30,092 nucleotides of DNA from Neoconidiobolus thromboides FSU 785 (Eukaryota > Entomophthoromycota > Entomophthoromycetes > Entomophthorales > Neoconidiobolaceae). Position numbers and translations under genes: made by a program. Every line of letters begins with the position of its first letter. The first letter of the stretch is position 1. The notes under the pieces are model-generated. The model was not told the DNA's origin, made no database searches, and worked only from the letters and a program-made list of their open reading frames with translations. The DNA is taken from the NCBI GenBank assembly GCA_025603075.1, contig MU626487.1, positions 1 through 30,092 of the forward strand, given 5' to 3'. Below, in pieces: positions 20,579-30,092 of this stretch.

Positions 20579-23500
20579 GTTATTATTGTTATTTAAATAC
20601 TACAACAATTATTTATTGATATACAATATTTTAGTTAGCTCCTTTGTTAGGTGATATACTAGTACCCTTATATTATACTCATTATAATGAATTAAAAAAA
20701 ATATTCAATAATAACTATAATGCTAATAATTCATTAAATAATGAAATTCAAAATCAAATTGTTGAAGAATTAGAATATTGTATTTTAATTATTAAATGTT
20801 TAAAACCATTAATCGGTTCGGGTTCAAAAAATTTTAATCAAATTCCATCACATGAAGTAAACGTTTTTCGTTATCTTTATTATAAAAGAGATATTAATGA
20901 TATTTAATATAGAGATTTTTTACTGATTCCGTTATATTTTTAAAAGAAATTTATGAGTTAAGTAAGTTAGAATATTAACTATGATTTTAGTTTAAAAATA
21001 GAATAATTTAAATAATATCTTTTATTGTAGTTAAAATATTAAAGATGGATACCCCATTGACAGAACAATTTATTAAATTAATGAAATTAATCGGTAAATT
21101 TTATTTAAATTTACAAGCTCATCAACCCATTCAATTTGTTCAATCCAATGCTTGGTTAACTATTATGGAATTTTATAATGTTTTATTAAAAGAACAAAGT
21201 GTTAATGAATTAAGTAAGTTTATTTATTTGGCTATTTAATATAATATAATATAAAATTTTATTTTATTTTATTTTATTTATTAAGGTGATGAAATTACAA
21301 TGGTAAAATGTTGTATTCAAGGAATGATCTTAATTAAGGATACAATTGCTAATTATTCTTATGCAATTGAAAAAGGAGGTAAGTTCAAAAAATCAAATAT
21401 TAATATATAATAGTAATGGTTAAAAAGTATTAAATTATAAAAATATAGACAAAGCAGATGAAGAAGTATTATCAGTTAGAAACAAAATTGATACAGAATA
21501 TTTGACAGAAGAAAGAATTATTAATTTATTAGAATTGTTGATAATTAAATTTTTAATATTAAATCCTAATGTGGATTTATATTTATGGGAGAATGATCCA
21601 GAAAACTGGATTTTAGATGATGAAGCTGATCATTTTGAATTTAAATATAGAGTAAGTTAATAAGTCTAATATAATATAATATAATCTTTTATTAATTTTA
21701 TTCTTTATTTTTATAGAAATGTGCTGAACGCTTATTACTTAGTATTATTAAAAAATATAAAAATTGGATCGTACCCATGTTATTAAATATATTAAAAGAA
21801 TATATGAGTAAGTTAGAATAATAACAAATAAAAATATATAAATTAATATTAAAATATAAAATAGCACCCAAAGATAACATTGAACAAATATTAATAAAAG
21901 ATGCTATTTATAATGGAATTGGTTTAGCAGCTCATGAATTATTTAATTCCTTTGATTTTGATCATTGGTTTAATGATCATTTGTCGAAAGAATTAGAATA
22001 TTATGAAACAGGGTAAGAATGTGATAATAATAATGATAAATTAATATAATATAATATAATATAATAATATTTAATATAAATTAGAACAAGCCAAATGATT
22101 TTACGATATCGTATTTCATGGTTAATAGGCCAATGGATTGTAGTAAAAAGCAACAAAGAAAGAAGACACATTTATTATGAAGTATTATTATATTTATTAG
22201 AAAAAGATCATATCCAACCAGAGTCAATAATTTATCGATGGTCAGCAGTTAATTCGTTAAAAATATGTGTTGATGATTGGGATTTTACAAGTGAAGGATT
22301 TATGCCTTATTTAGAAAGAGCAGTGGATCAATTAATTATATTAATGAATCAATTAGATGAATTAGAAAATAAAATGAAAATTATGACAATATTAAGTATT
22401 ATTGTTGAAAGAATGGAAGATAAGGTAATTTATTATATATTTGTATTCTACTTTATTCTATTTAGAATATTAATTTTATGTTAAATAGATTACTCCATTT
22501 GCAGGTAAAATTGCTAATTTATTACCTAATCTATGGATTGCAGTTGGTAGTGACCAAAACTTATTGAAAACTTCTATTGTTTGTATGCTAAATAAATTAA
22601 CAAAGGTAATTCAATTATAATTATAATTATAATTATAATTAAATAGTAATTATGTTATATTATTAAATAGTCCCTTGGACCAATTAGTGAAAATTTACAT
22701 GAATTAGTATTACCAGTAATTACTCATTGTACGGATTTAAATGACGTAAGTTTTGAATTTATATTTAAAACCAAAATAATTTTATTAATAATATTAATAT
22801 TATAATAGCCATCTCATATTTATTTAATCGAAGAAGGATTAGAACTTTGGGTTAATATTTTAAAAAACAGTCCAAGAATAACGAATCAATTAATTCAATT
22901 AATGCCCATTGCTATTCAATTAATTGATTCTAATTCAGAAAATATTAAATTAGTATTTAAAATATTAAATTCTTATTTATTATTATGTCCTAATGAATTT
23001 ATTCAGGTAAATTATTGGTAATATAATATAATATAATATAATATAATATAATATAATATAATATATGTTTAAACTGTTATTAGTATAAAAGCTGATATTG
23101 ATTTATTTTTATTTAGAATCATGGCTTGGAATTATTTAGTAATTTTTCCTTAGTGTTAATTCATTTAAGAGCAGATGCTTCTGAATTAGTTCATCAATTT
23201 TTAGATGGGATGTTAATATTATGTAATCCAATTACTTATCAACTAAGTTTTAAGCAAAGCGGACTATTTAAAGATTTGATTAATGGAGCGATTAAAACAG
23301 AAGTAAGTTACAATGAAAATAATAAAATAAAATAATTATAATTATAAGAAGAGTAGACAGTTAATAAATATTATTTTTTAGGAAATGGCATATTATCAAG
23401 TTGGTTATTTAAATATAATTGCTCGATTATGTATAATTAACCCTAATTATTTTTATGAATGTTTTATTCAATGTTTTGAAGATTATAATTCAATATTTTT

Positions 23501-24202
23501 AAAATTTATTAATAATTGGGTGGATAAAGTAAGTTTTTATTTTAATAATAATAATAAATTATTAATTTAATATTTATTTTTTTAGTATGACAATATTGGT
23601 AATATTAGACAACAGAAATTACATTGTTTAGCATGGGCTTATCTATTAGCTTTACCTATTAATCATCCACAATTAGTTGATATATTAAGTATGATGTATC
23701 AACAACTAAATAATTTTTTTACTTATTGGTCTGGTTTTTTGGCGGATATTAATGAATCAGAAACTGGGGAGTAAGTCTTTTATTAATATTGTTTTAAAGA
23801 TGCGAGAGTAATAATAAAAAATTAGTTCTTTAGCTTATCATCAAGATAATAATGATTCAGATTATGAGGGATTATATGGTAGTCAAGAAAAAAGTAATGA
23901 ATCTGAAGTTCAAAGAAAAAATAATGTAAGTTTATTTGTATTTAATAATAAGTAATATGATAAATAATATGATAAATAATATGATAAATAATATAATTAA
24001 TAATATAATTAATAACTAATTTTATTAGATGATTGATTTAGATCCTATTCATAATATACCGTTATTAAGTAAATTGAAAGAAAAATTAAGTGAAATGGAA
24101 AATTATTATAATAATTTTATGATTCAACAACAAAATAATGAACGATTTTATCAATTATTAGAAAAAATTGATCCCATTTTATTAGATGGTTTATTAAAAT
24201 AA
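19770..24202 (+). CDS. Importin-11 / Kap120 karyopherin
   Basis: Importin-beta family nuclear transport receptor. Twenty-one exons: 19770-19907, 19959-20059, 20130-20202, 20265-20326, 20379-20541, 20635-20856, 20913-20961, 21031-21213, 21286-21378, 21449-21651, 21717-21807, 21865-22012, 22085-22424, 22489-22605, 22671-22745, 22809-23006, 23117-23302, 23382-23528, 23586-23770, 23826-23925, 24029-24202. All phases agree, giving 1015 aa (human importin-11 975, yeast Kap120 about 1030). Diagnostic stretches include LIYLKNGIDRYWRKTAYN near the N-terminus (importin-beta N-terminal domain), LYLWENDPENWILDDEAD, GIGLAAHELFNSFDFDHWF, YRISWLIGQWIVVKS and HIYLIEEGLELWVNILKNSP, all colinear with importin-11. 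The fold is HEAT repeats throughout. Yeast Kap120 has been linked to import of a ribosome-assembly factor (Rpf1). Several introns carry simple repeats. The exon 9 acceptor (TTAAG) is weak, but the frame requires it. Confidence 0.93.
20546..20578 (+). repeat. (AAT)n microsatellite in importin intron 5
   Basis: About ten AAT units start four bases after the donor GTAAATAAT. The tract lies inside the intron although it would translate as Asn codons, so an automatic model could wrongly extend the exon into it. Confidence 0.8.
22043..22067 (+). repeat. ATAAT-type pentanucleotide repeat in importin intron 12
   Basis: Roughly five units of a 5-bp AATAT-type repeat within the intron 22013-22084. Confidence 0.65.
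22613..22641 (+). repeat. TTATAA hexanucleotide repeat in importin intron 14
   Basis: About four to five copies of ATTATA/TTATAA within the intron 22606-22670. Confidence 0.65.
23021..23064 (+). repeat. ATATA pentanucleotide repeat in importin intron 16
   Basis: About nine tandem copies of ATATA, nearly perfect, within the intron 23007-23116. Confidence 0.8.
23954..24013 (+). repeat. 12-bp minisatellite in importin intron 20
   Basis: Five tandem 12-mers: three copies of AATATGATAAAT followed by two of AATATAATTAAT. They fill most of the last intron (23926-24028). Confidence 0.8.
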
Positions 24203-24274
24203 AATAAAATAGTAGAAATAATAAAACTAATAATATACATTTAAAATTAATTTAGTTTTTATTTTATTTTATTT

Positions 24275-26066
24275 CTATTTTATTTCTATTTTCATTAATA
24301 ATTGATTTACTTTTTCAGGACATGCTTTATTTTCAGTTAATAACATAATTTTACCTAAAAACCAAGCCATTTGTCTTTTATCTTTACTTTCTTTTAATTT
24401 TTTAAATTTAATTGAATTCTCTTTTATTAACTTATTAATAATAGGTAATAATATAGTTTCATCTTTTATTAATCCTAAATCTTCTTGTTGAATAATCTCT
24501 TTTGCTAATCTTAAATCCCCATTTAACATTTTAATTATTAAATACTTACTAGTTTTTGAATTAATATTATTTAAATTGAATTCATTTATAACAGACAAAA
24601 ATTGTTTTTCAGTTATTGTTATATTTTTGAATGTTAATTTTTGCTTACTTAAAATACCTAATAATATAGATGATAGCCAATGAGTTAATTGAGAGAAATC
24701 TAATTTTGGCTGTAATTTTATACAATTATTTAAAAACTCAGTTGCTTTAGGCTCATGAATTAACGGTAATACAGCATTTAATTGAATGTTATTTAATTTG
24801 TATTGTTTTTCCCATTGAATTAATAATTCATATGGCGTAACCGGTAATTGAGTTTTAATTGATTCTATTAAGGATGGGGAAATTTTAATTCTGGGTAAAT
24901 CTGGTTCATTCATGTATCGATAGTCTTCACTTGTTTGTTTTGTTCTTAATTTATATGTTTTTTTAAGTTGTTGATTATAACTTCGAGTTTCTGGTAAGAT
25001 CAATTGAGATGATTCTATTAATTCAATTTGACGTTGAATTTCATAGTCTAAATGAAATATTAAATTAAATTAAATTAGAAATGTTAATAATTATAATAAA
25101 TGTTAATAATTTACCTATTGCTTTTCTTATAATTTTAAAATTATTTAGATTTTTTAATTCAATTTTGTTACCCATTATTTTACTATTATATTCTTTGATA
25201 GATAAATTGATATCACAACGTAAAGTACCTAATAACAGTTATTAATATCATATAATAAATAAAAATAACACAACAATTATTGACTTACCAATCTCTAAAT
25301 CAGCCAATGAAACACCTAAACTTCGAACTAGAGTTTGATATTTTTTAATAAAAGTAACTACTTCTAAACTATTAATAAAATCAGGTCTTGTTACTAACTC
25401 AATTAATGGAACATTGACTCGATTTAAATTGATTTTTACATTATTCTCTTCTTGAATCAAATTACCACTATCTTGTTCTAATTGAACTTGTTCGATATTA
25501 ATTTCTAATGGATATGAAAGTCCATCTAAATAATTTAATGAAATAGAACCTCCTTTTCCAATAGGTTCATATTTTTGAGTAATTTGATAACCTTGTGGCA
25601 TATCTGGATAAAAATAATGTTTTCGATCAAAGCTTGAATGAGGTTGGATAGTGCCATTGATGGCAATTATTAATTCAACTGCCTTTTTTAAACAATCTTG
25701 ATTGAGAATCTAAATTATTACCTTTTAATTTTATAATTGAATATTAAAATTTTTATTACTGGTAATACACCTGGGTAACTAGAATCATAACAATTAATAT
25801 TTTGATTTACTTTTGAAGTAAATAAATTATTAGAAGCTAGAAGAAAATGAAATAAATAATTTAATTTTAAAATCAATAAAATTATTACTTGAAAATAATT
25901 TTTCATTGGTATTTAATTGAGTATGTATTTCTAAACCTATATTAACTTCATATTCTTGATTACTTTTGGATCTTATTTTATTCACTCTTTGACTTGCTGT
26001 CGTCGTATAACATTGATATTTAACTTTAAGTTTCAAGCTGGTTTTTAAATGAGATAAAAGTGGCAT
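24275..26066 (-). CDS. PET112: Glutamyl-tRNA(Gln) amidotransferase subunit B, mitochondrial
   Basis: GatB subunit of the mitochondrial amidotransferase that converts Glu-tRNA(Gln) into Gln-tRNA(Gln); partners are GatA and, in some fungi, GatF. Five exons, 26066-25889, 25836-25760, 25709-25289, 25228-25115 and 25047-24275, give 520 aa (yeast Pet112 about 540). The N-terminus is basic and hydroxylated (LKTSLKLKVKYQCYTTTASQ), a likely mitochondrial presequence. Then come the GatB core motifs: VNIGLEIHTQL (about 41-51), YPGVLP, FDRKHYFYPDMPQGYQITQ, LIELVTRPDF, GTLRCDINLSI, IELKNLNNFK and SEDYRYMNEPDLPRI (about 303-317). The C-terminal helical GatB/YqeY-type domain is present and ends MKIEIK. The gene converges on the importin gene with 72 bp between stops, and starts divergently from PEX10. 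Confidence 0.93.
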
Positions 26067-26199
26067 CTTTTTTTAGTAAAAAAATAAGGTGTGAGTTTTA
26101 ATTTTCATGCTGTTTTATTTAAAGTATTTTGTTGGAATTTATTCTTTTAGTTTTTTTAGTTTATTTTTAATATCGATTTTTTTAAAAGAAAAGGAAAGT
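26067..26199. promoter_or_regulatory. Compact divergent promoter GatB / PEX10
   Basis: 133 bp separate the two divergent start codons, and poly-T/poly-A-rich DNA dominates. Both promoters and leaders must fit here unless they overlap the genes. No specific factor site is recognised. Confidence 0.5.
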
Positions 26200-27116
26200 A
26201 TGAGTCTGCCAATTGATAATGGATTATTATTTTCAAATGCAGCGCAACCGGATATAAGTAATGCATTTTAATAGAACTCAACAAATAATAAAGATGATGA
26301 AGATATTAATATTTAAATTTTAGTTCGTGCTCATCAAAAAGATGTTTATGTTCAAAAAAATTTGGAAAATCAAATACAAGAAATAGCCAACTTATTCTTA
26401 GGTAAATAATAATAATATTATAATATTAAGCTATTAAGATATTTATAAAATATTTAGGCAATCGATGGTCTTTTATTCATTCTAAACAAATTACTTTATT
26501 ATCGAATTTATGTTATTTTGGTTGTAGTACATTATTAGGTAAAATCTATTCTTTAATTAAATAATTGCTTTATTATAATATTTATTTATTATAAACTATA
26601 AAAATAGACCGTTTAACTTTTGGAGAAGAATATTGTGATATTTTTTTATTAAATCAAGCCCAAAATTTAAAACCTAAATTTAGTGTAAAATAGTTTGTTT
26701 GTATTATTTGGGTTTATTTTATTAATATTTGATTTTTTGATCAAAACAGACGAGAGCCTTACTACTATTCTTACAAGTTGGATTTCCCTATTTATTAAGT
26801 TCAACAATTGATTTGTTAAAAGTAAAATTAAGAGTTGCAATTGTTAAAGGTAAAGCAATATATAATTATCAATAACAATTGAATAATAACAGCTATTGTT
26901 TTTTATTTATATAGTTAAAAATGAAAGGTTAAAGAAACTATTAAATTTCAGCTTAAATTCTTTCTTACCATTTCTAAAAAAGTTGAGTGAAGAATATTTA
27001 AATCCAATTCATTTAGCTTTATTTTATTTTTCAGGTCAATTTTATCATTTAGCTAAAAGAGTATTGGGATTGAAATATGTAAGTTGAAAATTATTTTATT
27101 TTATTTTATTTTATGA

Positions 27117-27147
<31 letters not shown>

Positions 27148-27737
27148 TACTATTATTATTATTATTATTATGACTTTAATTAAAGATTCCTATTAATAAA
27201 CTAATTTTAGTTTTATCCTCGAAAATTACGTGATGGGGAAAACAAAACAGGATATGAAATATTAGGCTTATTATTATCCATTCAATTATTTATTAAATTT
27301 ATTAAATTTATGAATAAATTGGTGAGAAATAAATGGACTCAAAAACAAGTTGAAGACACTAATGAAAATGATGAAAAGTAAATATTTTATTATTTTTATT
27401 AAATTATTTATTGAAGTTAATTAATAATTACTCTTTTTTAGATCTAATGTTACTAATAAAAAAGAAAAAGATGTACAAGAAAAACAAATAAATAATACAA
27501 ATTTTAAATGCACATTATGTTTATCTTCAATTGAAGATATAACTGCTACTCCTTGTGGTCATTTATTTTGTTATCATTGTATTGGGGAATGGACAAAGAA
27601 TAAGGTAAATTTGTATTTTTTGTTATTAATGACAACAGAGTTAACAGTTTTATTTTATTTATTTTAACTAGTTGGAATGCCCATTATGTCGTCAACCTAT
27701 TTCTTTAGCTCAACTATGGCCTGTAAGAGTGATTTAA
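26200..27737 (+). CDS. PEX10: Peroxisome biogenesis RING E3 ligase PEX10
   Basis: RING peroxin of the PEX2-PEX10-PEX12 complex in the peroxisomal membrane, which ubiquitinates the import receptor PEX5 for recycling. Nine exons (26200-26257, 26324-26401, 26458-26538, 26608-26684, 26750-26849, 26915-27078, 27211-27377, 27442-27604, 27672-27737) give 317 aa (human 326, yeast 337). The N-terminal part matches the Pex2/Pex10/Pex12 domain: QPDIIRAHQKDVYVQ, LTFGEEYCDIF, and HLALFYFSGQFYHLAKRVLG, with several hydrophobic helices. The C-terminal C3HC4 RING is complete: C265, C268, C280, H282, C285, C288, C299 and C302 (CTLC, PCGHLFCYHCI, CPLC). The protein ends soon after RQPISLAQLWPVRVI, as in the family. 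No key residue is missing. The exon 1 donor is GTAATG. Confidence 0.94.
27092..27171 (+). repeat. TTTTA and (AAT)n/(ATT)n repeats in PEX10 intron 6
   Basis: The intron 27079-27210 contains about four TTTTA units (27092-27113), then about nine to ten AAT units (27119-27147), a short ACT spacer, and about eight ATT units (to 27171). The AAT and ATT runs are complementary and could pair as a hairpin in the pre-mRNA. Confidence 0.75.
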
Positions 27738-28318
27738 TGTATTTTTTTAATCATATAAAATAAATTTATTATGAAAGTTTTTTAAAATTGTATAAAATAA
27801 CAGAATTAATACAAATGTAGCATAGATTGTTAACTTTATTTTTTTAAAAATAACAACGAATAAAAATTTAAAATAGATTTTTATTTCTAGTATATTTGAT
27901 TAAAAGTTAAAGTTAACAATTTTAGCTTTAAATACTAACTTTCATTTAAAAATTTAACTTTATCCGGGTTTTTTTAAATTTAATGAAATGATAATACAAA
28001 ATACCAACAATAAAAATTCTACAATAAATTAAACAAAGGAAGATATGGCCAAGAAGAAAAAAAGATTCTATAACCCTTTTTGTTCGAATTTAACCTTGTA
28101 ACTCCATAACCAAAGTCCTTTTTCTAAGTAATTCGTCCTTTGATAAAAATTACTAACGCTAATGGGTTCATAAAGTTACTAAACATGAGTTTATATGATA
28201 TAAATTGAACATAAGACTAAAGAGAAAAAAATTTCTGCGAGTTGCATAAAAGCTTTTAAGTGTATTTGCAATACCCTCATGAAAAATATTAACAATATAT
28301 GAGTCAAGAAGAATAGCA
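27738..28318. other. Gene-free stretch right of PEX10
   Basis: Contains the PEX10 3' UTR and then AT-rich spacer. A 19-codon frame at about 28044 (MAKKKKRFYNPFCSNLTL and a stop) has no continuation. No RNA gene is recognised. Confidence 0.35.
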
Positions 28319-28418
28319 TGTGAGGATGTTTTTTGGCTTCATCACTTTCATTTTTTAAGTAACTATTTAAGCAAAAAGATTGTTAGTAAAATTTCAAATA
28401 AAAAAATATATCTCTATA
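28319..28418. mobile_element. MITE family 1, copy D (opposite orientation to B)
   Basis: About 100 bp. Left end TGTGAGGATG and right end TCTCTATA are diverged. The interior GGCTTCATCACTTTCATTTTTT followed by GATTGTTAGTAAAATTTC is the family interior in reverse orientation relative to copies B and F and the same as copies A and E. Confidence 0.65.
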
Positions 28419-28425
28419 TTTAGTA

Positions 28426-28607
28426 ACTGACCAAAAATATCCCAAAATTATTTTTACTAAGTACAGCATAGATGAGTTAAATAAAGATACTATTAGTTAC
28501 AAAATAAATAGAAATGACATTATCGAAACTAAGTTATATACTTTTTAATTACTATCAATAGGACATCACAATATTTCTCAAATAAAATTTCCTTTAATAA
28601 ATTTAAT
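28426..28607 (+). pseudogene. Coding-like relic between two MITE copies
   Basis: One frame from ACT at 28426 is coding-like (TDQKYPKIIFTKYSIDELNK, then DTISYKINRNDIIETKLYTF). It has a single TAA and resumes in the same frame (LLSIGHHNISQIKFPLINLI) up to the left edge of copy E. There is no start and no recognised family. It probably represents an exon of a dead gene bracketed by insertions. Confidence 0.33.
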
Positions 28608-28711
28608 AATTGGGAATAATTTTTGCTTTCATTACTTTTTCCACCTTTTAAGCGCTATTTGAGCGGAAACATTGTTAGTAGAATTCTTAGTAAAAAAATA
28701 TATCCCCAATT
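28608..28711. mobile_element. MITE family 1, copy E
   Basis: About 104 bp. The left end is degenerate (AATTGGGAAT) and the right end is ATCCCCAAT. It has a well-preserved interior: CATTACTTTTTCCACCTTTT, AAGCGCTATTTGAGCGGAAA, CATTGTTAGTAGAATTCTTA. This interior is nearly the reverse complement of copy B's. Confidence 0.65.
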
Positions 28712-29500
28712 TATTAAAATTAAATATATTTATAATTTATAATGTCCTAAAATAAGCAATTAAATATATCCATATCTTTAGTTTTTGTTATTAGTTTTAG
28801 TGGTAGCTTTGTATTATAATCATTAATTTCTTAAATATGTTCGAATATATTTGAATTATATTTCTTACTATTAATATTTAATAGATTGATTGTAATAAGC
28901 CCAATAATAATACCTATTAGTATATCTCTTTTTAGTTTATGTTTATAGAATATAAAAGTTAACATCCCTATTGCTAAAATCTCACCTAATCCTCTTACAA
29001 GATTTTCTATTGATATGATCTTTTCATTGAAATTTTCATTATTAATTTCTTTTGAACTACTGATACTACCGTCATTATCGTTTCTAGTTAATTAAGATAA
29101 ACCATCAATTTCTTCCAGTTTTAGTATCAAAAAATTGAATTTCATTTAAAGATTCAAATTTGAATAATAGTAAATTTCCAGTTTTATAATCTTTATTGTA
29201 AATATCGAAACGTTCCATATTTGACAATAAAATAGTTTGTTTTGATTCTATAATATTGAACGAGTATAATTCAAATTTATATAACTCATACTTTTGTCCT
29301 CCAGTTTCAGAAATATAACTATATATATTAAAGTAAATATTTTGCTTTATCCTAACAAAAGAAGTTTACATATTCATAGTTGAATCCTTTTCTATGCTTT
29401 TTTATTTCATTTAATCTCAAATCTAATTCTTGTGACATATAATACGTTTTTGGATTTATAACTAAATTTATACAAAAAATATAACTTATTGCTTCTAATA

Positions 29501-29606
29501 AATGGGGATGTATTTTTTTTTGTATTAAGAATTTTACTAATAATTTTTCCACTCAAATAGTGCTCAAAAATAGAAAAGTAATGAAATCAAAGAAAACATC
29601 CCCAAA
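29501..29606. mobile_element. MITE family 1, copy F
   Basis: About 106 bp. Ends are AATGGGGATG and CATCCCCAAA, flanked by TA at 29499-29500 and 29607-29608, a clean target duplication. The interior matches copy B closely (AAGAATTTTACTAATAATTT, TTCCACTCAAATAGTGCTCA), so B and F are probably the youngest pair. It lies within the decayed minus-strand gene. Confidence 0.8.
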
Positions 29607-29640
29607 TAATGGTTCTGTATAATAACCCACTTTTGAATCA

Positions 29641-29742
29641 TATGAGGATGTATTTTTTTGTTTAATTTTATTGATAGTCTTTACACTCAGATAGCGCTTA
29701 AAAAATGGACAAAGTGATGAAACCAAGAAAAACATCCCCATA
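29641..29742. mobile_element. MITE family 1, copy G
   Basis: About 102 bp. Ends are TATGAGGATG and CATCCCCATA. Interior: TTTAATTTTATTGATAGTCT, CACTCAGATAGCGCTTAAAA, AAAGTGATGAAACCAAG. Orientation is as in B and F. It is flanked by CA and TG, so the TA duplication has probably mutated. It lies only 34 bp from copy F, inside the same decayed gene. Confidence 0.75.
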
Positions 29743-30092
29743 TGTTGTTTTTACTTCTTTTGTTTGATGTCAAACGATCTTATCACAATTTATAAATATT
29801 TGGAGTTAAGGTAATTAGAAGTATAAAATAGATTTGAGTCTATTTCATCTTGTGAAATAAAATAAATACTTGAATAGACATTCTTGTTTGACTCAGCTAT
29901 TTTAAATGTTTTGTTTAGTCTAAAAATTCCTTTAATAGTATACTCATCATGTCATTCTTTTTTCTCAATATCAAAATATTTATAATATAGCCCTGTTTAG
30001 GGATTTGCCTTGTAAAAGCCAACAGTTGTTTGATTTACTATATAAAACGTGCTATTAGACCTTATCTGTTTTAGTGTATTTGTTGTGTTATA

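Larger units (their letters stand above)
28831..30092 (-). pseudogene. Decayed membrane-protein gene split by two MITEs; continues past the window edge
   Basis: Reading from the right edge, one minus-strand frame runs from 30092 to about 29747 with coding-like text (NSTFYIVNQTTVGFYKANP, GIFRLNKTFKIAESNKNVYS, SSIYFISQDEIDSNLFYTSN) but four stops. It is then cut by MITE G, resumes as SYDSKVGYYTEPL, is cut by MITE F, and resumes as LEAISYIFCINLVINPKTYY and MSQELDLRLNEIKKHRKGF. After a disrupted segment come ISETGGQKYELYKFELYSFN and NLLLFKFESLNEIQFFDTK. A frameshift and a stop follow, then an acidic Ser/Asn stretch and two hydrophobic spans (LGEILAIGMLTFIFY and ILIGIIIGLITINLL), ending at TAA 28831-28833. 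The layout suggests a secreted or luminal N-terminal region with C-terminal membrane anchors. The family is unknown. Some breaks could be introns, but the multiple stops argue for a dead gene. Confidence 0.5.

Noticed and set aside
28044-28100. Short Lys-rich frame MAKKKKRF as a small gene start
   Set aside because: Ends after 18 residues, has no donor site that extends it, and matches nothing recognised.
29553-29741. Minus-strand frame running through MITE copies F and G as a possible gene
   Set aside because: Most of it is MITE sequence; only the 34-bp piece between the copies belongs to the older decayed gene.
1-30092. tRNA, rRNA, CRISPR array or a novel multi-gene defence-like system
   Set aside because: No TPsiC-like GGTTCGAATCC with matching arms, no rRNA-like blocks and no spaced direct repeats were seen. 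All core genes are conserved eukaryotic housekeeping genes apart from the zinc-cluster regulator.

Overview
The window is a very AT-rich nuclear segment of a fungus. Evidence: a Zn2Cys6 zinc-cluster regulator (a fungal family), fungal-type housekeeping proteins, and many short spliceosomal introns (mostly about 50-130 nt, GTAAGT-like donors, TTTTAG-like acceptors). The importin-11 gene alone has 20 introns. A mitochondrial ribosomal protein, a mitochondrial GatB and PEX10 show that the organism has mitochondria with their own translation, and peroxisomes. This rules out hydrogenosomal gut fungi and microsporidia. High intron density, AT richness and asparagine tracts suggest an early-diverging lineage (an Entomophthoromycotina/Conidiobolus-like fungus is my guess), but the window alone does not prove it.

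Layout. The left flank (1-4243) has no intact gene. It holds short MITE-like elements of one family (three clear copies), a separate inverted-repeat element, a decayed transposase-like fragment and other broken coding stretches. The core (4244-27737) is gene-dense: zinc-cluster regulator (+); UTP13 (-); mitochondrial uL15 (-); epsinR/Ent3-like ENTH protein (+); OST4 (+); UTP22/NOL6 (+); deoxyhypusine hydroxylase (+); importin-11/Kap120 (+); GatB/Pet112 (-); PEX10 (+). The right flank (27738-30092) again holds MITE copies, four of them, plus broken coding sequence, including a decayed membrane-protein gene split by two MITEs that runs off the window end.

Function. Most core genes serve protein synthesis: UTP13 (UTP-B) and UTP22 (UTP-C) are SSU processome parts, DOHH completes hypusine on eIF5A, uL15m and GatB serve mitochondrial translation, and yeast Kap120 has been linked to 60S biogenesis. 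Ent3-like, OST4 and PEX10 serve vesicle traffic, N-glycosylation and peroxisome import. The exon models were built by hand from splice sites, frame continuity and remembered family sequences; every joined model below has consistent intron phases and a length close to the family's. I found no tRNA, rRNA or CRISPR array and no convincing new multi-gene system. The most unusual material is the MITE family and the relics it interrupts.
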